Assembly (NCBI GenBank): GCA_009760855.2
Contig: WPIO01000020.1
Location: 5,899,501-5,963,500 of the forward strand
Reading direction: 5' to 3'
DNA length: 64,000 nt
Source of the DNA: Cristatella mucedo
Lineage: Eukaryota; Bryozoa; Phylactolaemata; Cristatellidae
Shown here: positions 1 through 9,879 of the stretch, one piece after another
Layout: every line of letters starts with the position of its first letter
How positions within the stretch are numbered: position 1 is the stretch's first letter
Translations under genes and position numbers: made by a program
Notes under the pieces: generated by a model
What the model was told of the DNA's origin: nothing
Seen by the model: only the letters and a program-made list of their open reading frames with translations
Database searches by the model: none

Positions 1-531
1 AAATGGAGAACAGCAAGGGACCGAATACAGACCCTTGAGGGACTCCACACTTGACCCTTCTCGTGGGTTAGACCTGACCCCCACACGACACGGATTAAAC
101 ACGATCAGGCAAGTACGATTCAAACCACGCCAGTGCTTCGCCTGCCAGACCGATCGTTATTCTCAATCGTTCAAGCAGAACATCGTGATCAACGGTGTCA
201 ACGGCAGCACACAGATCTAGCACAGCTAGGGCAGTGACATTCCTGCCATCGGTGCCACGTAGAATGTCATTGTTAACACGGAGGGGAGAGCAATTTCAGT
301 GGAGTGCTGCCTCTTGAACCCTGATTGAAATGTTTCTGACATTTCATTCTTTTCAATATGTTCAACCAGCTGCTTAGCAACAATTTTTCAAGAATCTTTG
401 ACAAGAAAGGAAGAAGAAGGAAACTGGGCGATAGTTTGAAAGGACCTCTGTGTCTAATCCGGGCTTTTTGTAGGCAAATCAAGCCTGATTTGCCTACGAA
501 AATCAAGACAAAAAGGCCGGTGCGCTGACTT
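1..531 (-). mobile_element. LINE-B (L2/CR1-type) reverse transcriptase fragment
   Basis: Read on the minus strand, this is the N-terminal half of a non-LTR reverse transcriptase. It has an NYRPVS-like motif near 440-455, a leucine- and proline-rich stretch, a QHSTE-like motif and a VDTVDHDVLLERL block near 170-200, and ends at the GVPQGS-like motif near 25-50 at the window edge. Frameshifts and a stop break the frame, so it is a dead copy. The same family recurs at 9.9-12.9 kb. The element continues beyond the left edge of the window. Confidence 0.8.
470..497. repeat. Perfect 12-bp inverted repeat
   Basis: Two exact 12-base arms, GTAGGCAAATCA and its complement, face each other across a 4-base loop (AGCC). 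T/A runs extend the pairing outward. It lies at the 5' part of the LINE-B fragment and is absent from the corresponding place in the 10.3-kb copy. Confidence 0.85.
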
Positions 532-2486
532 CAGGAAACGGGCTATGGCAGAAGCGGAAAACATAAATGGAGAAGGAAATAAAAGACTAAAGATATGTCT
601 TCAAAGAGTGATATTTCTGTGTGATACTTTGTTTTCCGCTGAAAGCAGTTCCTAGCTTTCAATTCAAAGTATAATCCGGTCTCTTGGACACGGTAGTTGT
701 CATATTTTACTCTAAGCTTAGAATGAATAAGATCTCGTTTGATAGCCTGAGATTAACATAAAAACTCGACCTGACCAACGTCAAGTGACTGCTGGCAATC
801 CGTGCTGTATTTATGCTAGCTGGAGAATTCCGAGTAAAGATTATTAGGTAAGCTTTGCCTGCATGTGTTGTAAGTCTAAGCGATTGCATCAAGCAAAATG
901 CGAGGTTTGGTAATAGTACGATTTCCCGATCAAGTAGTCACAAAGATTACCTATAATGTCTAGGAGCTAGGAATTTGTCTCGCTGGTACTATTTAAGTGG
1001 TTAAAGCCCTTGGGCTGGTTTGATATTATGAACTAAATTATTGGCATCCTAGAGATTTCCTATAACTATTAAAAAGTTGTCACGTCACTAAAATCTGCGA
1101 TGACGGCGGTAGGCGTTAATCTTTTGGTATTGCGTGACGCATTAAAGTATTGTGAAGGAAGTAAAGTATTGAATGTAGCAAGTTACAATTATGCACTTTG
1201 CGTTTCTTTGCTGGATCCTGCATCAAGGGCAGAGTAAAAGTGCACGACGAGTGGCAAAGCTAGCGCCCAGGTTTTTGCACTGAGGGTGTTTGAGTTGCAA
1301 CACGTAGGGCCCCACATTGGTAAAGCGGGTCGTATTTCTATAAGCTTCTGGTATAGAGCACGCATTCCAGTGGCAATGCTCCATAAAGTAGCCATTGCGA
1401 TTGAAAACGGACGCCAAAGAGCAAAGCAGTTCGGCGAACCTGCAGGCGACAGAGGTTAAATCTCCCCAAAAGTGTGTGTACTGTCGAAGTAAAGTACTGT
1501 AAAGTGTGTGTACAGTCGAAGGCGAGGGAGAAAACAAGACTCAATCAATACCGTGAGCACAAAAATAAATATTATAGTTTTGAAAGGACTTGTGTTAGTA
1601 TTTCCTAAATCCGGCCTCTTGACAATGATTGACCAACCTAAATTCTACAACCCGTCTGACTATCCGCACAAAATCTCGAAAATTTATTGAAGTCTCTTTT
1701 TGCGGTAATTTATATCGGAATAATATTTGCACTAAATACGTTTATTCAATCTGAATGCACTCCGACTCAAGCTAAGTGATAAGCAACACATGATACGGCT
1801 CCATAATCGTGCAAGCAAGCCAAATGCTAAAACATGTCATTGCAAGATTCCGAACATTCGGCCTAGCTAGTTGCCGTTAGCATTGTACCGACCTTGAACG
1901 AAGTCGAAAGAAAAATAACCTCACCAACAGAGTTCTTTCCATGAAGAGCAGCTAGCTATATTTCTCAGCTTTACACAGTTTATATCCTTTCTATTGCATA
2001 CGCAGGCACCTTTGTGAGTATGTAATCGTATCACAAGTACAGTTATAACTAGTTACAAGTATTCAGATGGTATGTAAGCGAATTCAATAAACGAATGAAC
2101 TTTGCCCTGATATCTTTGTCTGAGAACATGCCTAAATTTCAGCTTAATAGTGATTCCTTGGTTTAAGAGTTTAATTCATTCCCTAACGGAGCTGACACTC
2201 AAATTATTTGTCAGTTAAATTAGTTTTGCCCACTTAAGCAAATCTGAATGCCATTAATTTTTTTTAGGGTTCCAAAAAGAACCTGGATTTGTTTTCACGT
2301 GTTTTTAAATTATGAAATGTACTTATAAACATCAAATATTGCATAAAAACACAATGAATGATCATTTAGCATACTAACCTGATATTATTCAGCATAATTT
2401 ACAGATTTTACTTTGAATATCGGACGACTTGAAGATACAGAAAACATTTGAGGAGAAAGGCTCAAATGAATAACAAGTTCCTATTC
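532..2486. other. AT-rich DNA without recognised genes
   Basis: All frames are broken by frequent stops. No splice-consistent exon chain, SINE head or LINE tail is recognisable. Short overlapping open frames at 1189-1544 on the minus strand have no family features. Confidence 0.5.
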
Positions 2487-3800
2487 ACTGATTTGTACAC
2501 TTTTTGCCACACTTTCCTCACCTTCATCTGCAGGGGTTTTTGATAAAAACTTGTCCATTGAGTTTTGTTTAATCATCCCTTTTAAAATCCATCCGTCAGA
2601 AGCTAGGCAAGAGTCATTAAACAACTCCATCGCACGCGCACTTGCAACTTTTTCCGTGTGCTTCTTTTGAAAACAGTCTTAAAGTTTCTCCCACATTACC
2701 AACATTTTCTTTGGCTCGCTTTTAGATATAACCTACTCCGCGTCACGTATTTCCTGCAAGACTTCCGTTTACGGCTGCGTCTGTAGTTACTTTAGTTTGT
2801 CCGTTGTCAGTGCCTCGAAGCGCTCCTCGGTGAGCTCGTTGATGTCATCCTCAACCACGTCCATCGCCTTGGACTTTCCTAGGGTTTAGATCTCCACCGT
2901 CACTGCCGCTTCGAGTTTAATCCCTTCAAAGTCCGTTTCAGAGACAACCTCAGGCCACAGCCTCTTCCACGCAGAGGTCAAGGTCCTCTCTGTGACAACC
3001 TGCTAGGTCTTATTCGTAGTATTCTGAGGCATATCGCGATGTTATAGTGTTTCTACAAAAACTCTCAAATGGTGAGGTTTGTGCTCTTGTCATCTCAAAG
3101 CAGCGCAGAACAGGTGCTTGGTGGGGAGCTTCTAGAAATAAGAAAGCACCGGACTGGTCCGTAGGATGCAGGATATCGCGCGAAATTATGGATTAAGAAT
3201 GTCATCTTCGAGGCATCGAGGTATGTGAGTAGGTGCTATGTCCAACACTAGAAGGGCTTGCTGGAGTAGGAGATATTTCTAAACATCAGGACCAAAGACC
3301 AAAGTCACCTAGTCCACGAAGAACTTCCCGGCGGCCCATCCCTCTGATTTGCCCTCCACATAAATTGCGGTTTTCTCTAAGAATCTTATGTAACTTGAAG
3401 GCTCTGACTTTTCCCGAATGATTAACGAGCGATGACTTAATCTTGCAGTCGCCGCTAGCATTGGCTCACAGTGCGACTGCTAGCTTGTCCTTCATGGGTT
3501 TGTGGCCCGGTCCTCTTCTCCTCTGTCGTTATGTAAGTCCAGCTTGGAACCTTCGTCCGGAAGAGTTCTGTCGCGCCACAGTGAAATACTTGCTGGGAAT
3601 ATATCCTACTGCCGCTATAATCCCAGCAAAGATTTGGAGGGACACCTCAGCTGTCTTCATACACGCGCTCGCTGCTTTGCCGCGCCTGGCAATGAAGTTA
3701 TTACCATATTAATTTTAATTTTCTCGGGCCAGCCATGACAGGCTTTAATCGGTTCATCCGATGCCTCGTCCATTGAAGTGCCCGGGCTCTGCTGATGTTG
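2487..3800 (-). pseudogene. Tigger/pogo transposase remnant, C-terminal part
   Basis: Translated in pieces on the minus strand, this matches the DDE_1 domain of Tigger (pogo) transposases. In order there is a MDEASDEP-like linker (about 3740-3770), a GYIPSKYF segment (about 3590-3610), PGHKPMKDKLAVAL (about 3480-3510) and SGDCKIK. LLVLDIAPTH follows (about 3225-3250), where the family has LLLLDNAPxHP. Next come RTLTSAWKRLWPEVV (about 2945-2990), a DDINELTEE block (about 2820-2850) and a terminal NSMDKFL motif (about 2540). Many frameshifts and stops are present. The stretch normally holding the later catalytic residue (NTT..QPMDQ) is not recognisable, so it cannot be active. Confidence 0.85.
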
Positions 3801-4042
3801 ATGTATCTCCGTCAGTAACTCCACAAAGTCATAAAGACCATGTGGGTCTTACGCAGGAGATTTTTGTATACCGCACTCACAGCCTAAGCGGCTTTCGGTA
3901 AGCATGCGGTAGCCAACAGACTTCGTCTCACGCAACAAAGAGAAAGTGGGAAGCATAGCAGAGTTAGGAGAGCAGTTGAGGTAGTGAGTAGCATAGAATT
4001 AGCAGTTCAGGACCGCTGAAAAAGATGTGCCATAGTCGCAGC
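3801..4042 (-). mobile_element. LINE-B 3' end inserted in the Tigger copy
   Basis: The sense strand is minus. This is the LINE-B 3' region, including the stem-loop CCACATGGTC/GACTTTGTGG around 3818-3845. The Tigger coding similarity stops at both ends of the block and continues on each side, so LINE-B inserted after Tigger. Confidence 0.8.
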
Positions 4043-4390
4043 GTAAATAGCTAGAGCCTTCTCGCAAATTGTAGCCCTATCACGGTATCTCCTTAGCGCT
4101 GCTTTTCTGTCACCGACACCATCAGCAGCTTCTTCATATTTACTTCGATAGATGCCCGCTGTTTAGAAATTATCTCAAAACCCTTGGCTTGCTGTATAGC
4201 CTTTATTGACTCTTTCTACTTCTGTACAGTACATATTATAGAAGGTTTACGTTCTAACTGCTTCGCCAAGTCGACTAGACGCCCATCTTGTTTATGTTTT
4301 TCGATCATTTCTTTTTTCAATTCAATAAACATCATCCGCTACTTTTCAGCACTTTCCTTAGAAACTTACTTTCTTCTTCGGATTCGTGAA
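4043..4390 (-). pseudogene. Tigger/pogo transposase remnant, N-terminal CENP-B-type HTH part
   Basis: The minus-strand translation gives MIEKHKQDGRLVDLAKQ, then PSIICTVQ, ESIKAIQQAKGFEIISKQ and a MKKLLMV...EKQR segment. This is the order found in the N-terminal CENP-B-like helix-turn-helix of Tigger transposases. In-frame stops interrupt it. It is the upstream half of the 2487-3800 remnant, separated by a LINE-B insertion. Confidence 0.8.
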
Positions 4391-4682
4391 TGGAAAAAGA
4401 ATTTCAAATAACTGCAAGTACAAATGCGATGGCAGCACTGATGCTTCTACTGCGAGCCGACAGCTTAAAGAGAACGAGAGAGACGTGAGATGCAAAGCGG
4501 ACGTTGTGGCGTTCACTGTGGCTGTCGCTGCATCAACTAGCGATGCGGTGTCTGAATCTGGCTCGTAACCTAAATTTTAGCTCTCAACTTAAGATAAAAA
4601 ATCGGCCAAGAGACAGCTCATATCCAGAAACACTCGTCGGTTGGGACACTCGTAAGCCAAGGTAACACCGTATTAAGAAGCA

Positions 4683-4745
4683 GGCAGATTTTAATGTGGA
4701 GCTTATGTGGCTGTCTAACAAAAAGTCATTTCGGAAGGGACGCCA
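4683..4745 (-). mobile_element. Short LINE-A reverse transcriptase fragment
   Basis: About 60 bases resemble, with substitutions, the part of the 39.7-41.3 kb LINE-A that reads TGTGGAGCTGATGTGG and GTCTAACGAGAG on the plus strand. It is an old isolated fragment. Confidence 0.5.
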
Positions 4746-5956
4746 GCAATCCGAGCATGGGGTGCAGGCCAGCTGCGGGCTCGGCCAGCCTTGAGGTTCG
4801 CGCCTTTTGCATGCACGGCGCTTGGCGCACCCATATTTGGTTAGTTTTATAGTTCTTTGCGTTAAGAAAACTAGAGGTCGTCTAACCTATACTGCCGTTA
4901 ATGCAACCCGCAAAGAATTTAGGAGCCAGAGCTACTACAAGATAACAGGACGAACTGAAACACAGTTAGTGCAAGGTGTCGTCTGCATCGAAATAAAATA
5001 GCAGCAAGAACTGCAGTTACATGCGCAAGAGTGACTAGGGTATCGCCGCGGCTGCTAGCTCCTAGAGAGATTAGGATATAGCCAAAGGACGCAAGAATAC
5101 CTTGGACTGAACACCATAGACTTTGGTACAGCACGTGACGAATGTCTTCTGCCTACAGTTCTGCTGCCGCTGCGGCCAAGTACGTACTGAGCCAGGTGCC
5201 GCCACAAGATAGAACCCATGCCAGTCTCAGGCTAGTCGTAGTATCAGTATCAGTCGTATTATCATCGCCCTATCAGAAATGTGGACAACGATGGGACGAT
5301 AAGCCCGCGAGCCTAGAGCAGCTAGCTTTTCTCGCTTGCAGGATATTCTCATCATTATCATCCAGTTATTGACTCTCAGGATCATCGCTTTTCCTGCCAG
5401 CATAGTTTGGAACTATGGCAGCGACTACCGTTAGCTCATTTTACATTTCCGGCGAGCTGCACAAACCTGCAGAAGGCGAGTGTCCTAAGGAGAGAGACAG
5501 CAACCGCGCACTAAGGCGTAATTTGACACAATTCGCCGCAGCTTTCGGGGCTTAGATTCGCTAGCTCTCAACCCCATGCCCATAATTTCAGCACCTTTAG
5601 AATGCCAAGTTACCAAACATTGACCAAAATCGGTTGTGCGATGCTTGAATTTCGAGTGAATATTGCACTGCATGGCCGCCATGGGGCTGGCAGGCTGGGG
5701 GGGGGGCTGGACCTCCAGTTGGCTGCTCAGGTTCCCTTCAGCCTGATTGACCTCCTCAGACTAGGCCAAGGTCTGACCTACCCTCCCTGATTCTTGGTAG
5801 GCCATTTCTCGGTGAGGACTCGGTTGGCATACCTGCTCTCCGCCGACTGCTGAGTCGCTCTGTTCGTGACTCTAGTCTGCTGCCGAGGCAGATCGATCTC
5901 GTCGACCTGAGCTGCTTTAGAAATTTTGCGATTCGCTTATTTAGCAAGATTCACTA
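4746..5956. other. Unassigned DNA with short open frames
   Basis: There is a poly-G run near 5697-5706. A plus-strand frame around 5760-5950 reads IPALRRLLSRS and LPRQIDLVDL before a stop at 5954-5956. I do not recognise the family and see no supporting splice sites. Confidence 0.35.
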
Positions 5957-6994
5957 ATGGCCGCAGCAACTGGAGCGGCCGAATACTGGCTAAACTGCAT
6001 ATCCACAGTGCTACCAAATACGTTCGCTGAAGCCCAGGAGCAATTCGTTGTAGCACCTGGAAAGAGCTTTTACGATCAGAAGCAGTGCTCAATTGTGTGA
6101 CATCTGAAAACTGCGGGTGTTCTCATACCGCTACGGGTACTTGCTTTGCCATTCAATGGCTGCAACGGCGGCAGCACCGGCAACTCATCTACCAACTCCA
6201 CATTCTTGACGTTTCACTATCATTCGATTACCTTTGAAACAACTCTGGTCCTGTGTAAAGCGCCATCTTATAGGTACTTATGGGCAAAAAATGCTATGAT
6301 AGTCCATCTGTTTTTCAAATCAAACAATGTCTCCTTATCGGGCGGCATCAGGCTAGTCGCTTTCTCTGCTCGGCCAGCTTGCAACGTGTGCGATGTCAAG
6401 CAAACCTTAATAGTTGGAGAGCAATACTCACATGTATTTGCTCCAGACCCGAGGCTCTCGCACCTGCCGTCCAGTGAACACGTCTGCAGCAACGGCAGCC
6501 ATTATGAGCTGAATATCTTAGCAGCTAACTCGAGTTTAGTAATTGCAGCCGGGGTGCTTGCTACCCCGGACCCGAGAGGCTGTGCCACTCTATGCTTGGA
6601 CGTTAGTTGCTCGACGGCCAGTCGCTGCTTCAAGTTCAACTCAGGGGTGCCAGTCACTCTATCGTACGACGTGTTGAACAATCCACATTGCCAGCGGAAT
6701 AGATTTGTGGGCTTCCCCGTGCGTGCATCGGCTAAAGCAGGCAATGACTCTATTGCAGCACCTTGTCCGTCCGAGGTGGAGCCACCTGACGAGTATGTCG
6801 ATACATATGTCGGACCGAGCGAGGCCGATCCTGAATCGCCGCAGCAGGTGGCAATCAGCGTCTCAGCTGTTTCTTCGCTGACGGTCGCTTCGGCTGCAGT
6901 CGCAGGTCTTATTCTAAGATAGCGCAAGCGCTCGCTGCAGAGGAACAGCTACGAGAGCGTGGAAACGAAATATGACGACATCTATGGAACGTAG
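5957..6994 (+). pseudogene. Interrupted frame for a cysteine-rich type I membrane protein
   Basis: A single frame runs from ATG 5957 to TAG 6992-6994, broken by TGA at 6098-6100 and TAG at 6920-6922. The long middle piece has many cysteines (CNVCDV, CATLCLDVSC, CQRNR) and several N-glycosylation sequons (NSS, NST, NVS, NGS, NDS), as expected of an extracellular domain. Near its end a hydrophobic stretch (VAISVSAVSSLTVASAAVAG) could span a membrane. The second stop falls right after it. The same frame then continues for 23 codons as a basic, tyrosine-bearing tail (RKRSLQRNSYESV...YDDIYGT) like a receptor cytoplasmic tail. The family is unknown. It may be a pseudogene, a polymorphic null allele, or a read-through or spliced product. 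No plausible intron removes the second stop. Confidence 0.45.
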
Positions 6995-7149
6995 CATTTC
7001 TAAAGTGAAAAGCGGGAAAAGGCGCGATCTGAGAAAAATTTGCAAAACAACTGAAACTTGCACTCGTGAGGAATGATTCGAGACCTGAGATAAAAAGTAA
7101 GTCCCAAATCGCTTACCAGCAACGTATGCCCACCGATGCGATAGGATTA

Positions 7150-7200
7150 GCCTCTAAGGACTGGGTGCTTTATCAAGTGCATTAGTACTATTACTACTAT
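7150..7200 (+). repeat. LINE-A 3' tail (solo)
   Basis: This holds part of the LINE-A terminal stem-loop followed by GCTTTATCAAGTGCATTA and a degenerate ATT-type simple repeat. No coding part is attached. Confidence 0.65.
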
Positions 7201-8863
7201 CATTAAGGAGTCGCCAACGAGCGTGCCTGGCGGCAACCTCGAATCTTGCTTGACGGCAGTGACCACTAAGCTTCCTGCATGGCTTGGTGGTATCTCTCTT
7301 TGAATTTTCGAATCGCTGTTGCGCCTCAGTTAACGACTGATTGGATGCCTGAACAATCAGTTCAGGAAAATGCATCAATAATATTTTTAAGTTCAAGCTT
7401 CAGCGACGTAATCGTTGCACTCGTCACTACAACCAAGTACAGAAAACTCTGATTGCCTTTGAAACCAGCGCTTAATCTTTCGTTGTGACAGCCCCGCCAT
7501 TCTTTGCCTACTTGTCGTTGGATGTGCGACTGGCATGTAAAAAACTTGGACGTCGGCTGCATGTGGGTTGAGCGGTCCAACTGCTTTGCCTTCGAAGCAC
7601 TACACTTCCTACCGTCATGTAACTAGACATGCTTAGCTTGCAGTTTTCCCGCCGATTAGCTTGCCACGAAATTAGCATGGCTGCTCAGCTGTAAGCGCTA
7701 ATGAGAAAAATTATGTCGGACCAAAATTAATTCGAAAGAATGGCAATTTTTAATGGCAAAACTTAAGCTGGTTTAGAGATCTTTTCAAAGTCAGACCACG
7801 GTCAGCTGATCAGACTGCACCTGCTAATGCCGTACATTATTTTTAGCAATAGACAAAAAATGATAATCTATCCTGTTTCAGAACCAGGTAGAATTTGCCA
7901 GAGAATATTGCATAATCAAGTGTTTATTAAATAATCATCAATAGGAAACGAAGACATAGTTCCATGTGTGTGCATGGGCCTTGAGAACCTACTGTGCAAT
8001 ACATACTGCCGTTTCTCGGGAATCAGGCCTTGACCAGGCACGAGTAAATCTCCCCGCTGAAGGCAGCTCTTGCACATAGAAAATGGCCAGGCTGTGCAAA
8101 TGAGACCCTCATTTAGGCAACGGCTTGACCCATTTGCCGCACTGCACAAGCTCTTGTGTAAAATAGAGAAGCAAATTTCAGCTTATTCGTCAGCCTTATT
8201 TTTATAGCAGCTGGAAGCCTTGGGGGCTTTAACCGTGCTTCAAGAAGGCACTATATAACAGCCGAATATTGTGAACCCGCGATCTTGGTCACAAAGTGCC
8301 TGCGCCCGATACTGCACTATGACCTAAAGCAGTGAAGACTACGCTTCCTAAAAAAAAGACGCCGTTGTAAAGCAAACAAAGCCGGACTGCACTAAATCCA
8401 GCTGAGCCTATTCGTGAATTCTACTTTATTTAAAGTAATAACCGGAGAGTTCTCACGAAATCTTACCAATTGCGCGGCCATAATCATAGGGTTGGAGTTA
8501 CCTTAAAAGGTCCTGATGTAAGTGCCTTCTGGTACTCGTCAGTCGGACGTATAGCAGCTAGCTTGCACTTCCGGAGTATATTTTGCCGTATTATAAGCTG
8601 CTGTACTGAAACCCGTGAAGGTTTGAGACGAACAGATGCCACGTGCTACCTGTGTATCTGCACCATCGCTGTTACGAGTTCTGGCCAGCTACAATGCACG
8701 AAGCCGCGCCAAGCTACCACTCGCGCCGAGGTGCTTTTCTTCACGCGAACTTTAACCTGAGCGATTTTGCTTTAGGGTATTACCGTCAATCGTAAAAATA
8801 AGAATGATAAGAGAGCTGCATCTAAATTCAGGCGATATGCAACAAGCTGAAAGGAAAAGAATG
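7201..8863. other. No recognised genes
   Basis: Only short open frames without family motifs. A 96-codon frame at 8470-8760 (+) lacks homology that I recognise and has no flanking splice context. Confidence 0.4.
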
Positions 8864-9020
8864 CTAGCTGATTTAACAGCCTCTTTTTGTATGGTGACAG
8901 AAGAGCCTTTGTGGCTATCACCACCGCTTGCAGTGGCGATAAAGGATCGCCCACCGCAGGATTTCAACCCACAACCTCGGGGCCGAGGTCATTAAAAGCA
9001 ACCGCCTTACCTAAGGAAGC
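8864..9020 (-). mobile_element. SINE-2 copy
   Basis: On the minus strand there is a tRNA-like head with a B-box-like sequence (GGGTTGAAATCC) after GACCTCGGCCCCGAGG. The family body GGGCGATCCTTTATCGCC, AAGCGGTGGTGATAGCC and the tail AGAGGCTGTTAAATCAGC follow. Eight further clear copies lie in the window. Confidence 0.8.
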
Positions 9021-9267
9021 ACCCATCCGGTAGCACGCAAGAATAATAAGTATGCAAGCATAGAAAAGCACGTAGGAAGGCATTCGAGGCTTCCGGTTGG
9101 TAAGACTTTCGGTAGGTAACATGCTCTAAATCGTACACAGGTAAGTATGCGAAGTTTTTAGAAAAAACGTTCACTGGCTCGCTATAAAAAGGTATTTTGC
9201 TCGTATCCCGTGGAAGGATTTCGTAAAGCGCAAGCACACTTTAGAAAAATCACTCACACAAATAAAA

Positions 9268-9425
9268 TTATAAATATAATTCATTTATACAGCGCCCTAA
9301 GAGAGTTTAATCTCTATTCAGGCGCTTCACATATGCCTCGGGGCTCGATCTCACGACCTTGGCCAGACCTTGGTGGGGTGAGCACCTTAACCGCTGGACC
9401 AAACCAGCTCGGCAAGTCAAGCAAA
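9268..9425 (-). mobile_element. SINE-1 copy with LINE-A-type tail
   Basis: On the minus strand the head reads GGTCCAGCGGTTAAGGTGCT (A-box-like), then GAGATCGAGCCCC (B-box-like). The tail is GAAGCGCCTGAATAGAGATT and ACTCTCTTAGGGCGCT, a stem-loop like that of LINE-A, then an AT-rich end. Confidence 0.8.
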
Positions 9426-9574
9426 GGCTATGAGGAGTAAGATTGAAGCTTACTAATGTTAAATCGGCAGACAGCGTGAGTCAGTACCAATTTTCAACCT
9501 TTAATAGCATGGTCACCGAAAGCATTATCAAATGGACATTTAAGTTAGACTGAGCACAAACCAATTTATTTTTA

Positions 9575-9875
9575 GTATCGCACAACCCGCTTTTCGGAAT
9601 CCAATTGTTTACCTATACCTCTTACAAACCTCACACCTTTTGGAGACTGTGCCTTTAGCTCGTAGGCACCCAAAGCCTGAAACTTACTTCCGGCTTGGGT
9701 CACATCCCCTGACTTGACCACATTTAAAAAGAAACTAAAAATGCACCTATTTAGCACAGCATCTATTGGGTTAATGTGATTCACCCTGAGCTTATGCATG
9801 CGGTAACTGTGCATGCTGCCACTAATCACATTTGCAGTCTGATCCTGTTCATGTTACCCCTAGCTATGGTGTGTT
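9575..9875 (+). mobile_element. LINE-A fragment: end of ORF2 and 3' UTR
   Basis: The sequence corresponds to the LINE-A segment from TTTTCGGAATCC through TTTAAAAAGAAAC and ATGCACCTATTTAG to the TGCATGCTGCCACTAA block of the 3' UTR. Several substitutions and indels are present. The terminal stem-loop is missing, so the copy is 3'-truncated. Confidence 0.75.
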
Positions 9876-9879
9876 TGTT

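Noticed and set aside
6903..6922. A tiny intron removing TAG 6920-6922 (GTCTTATTCTAAGATAG begins GT and ends AG)
   Set aside because: Seventeen bases is far too short for metazoan splicing, and removing it shifts the frame.
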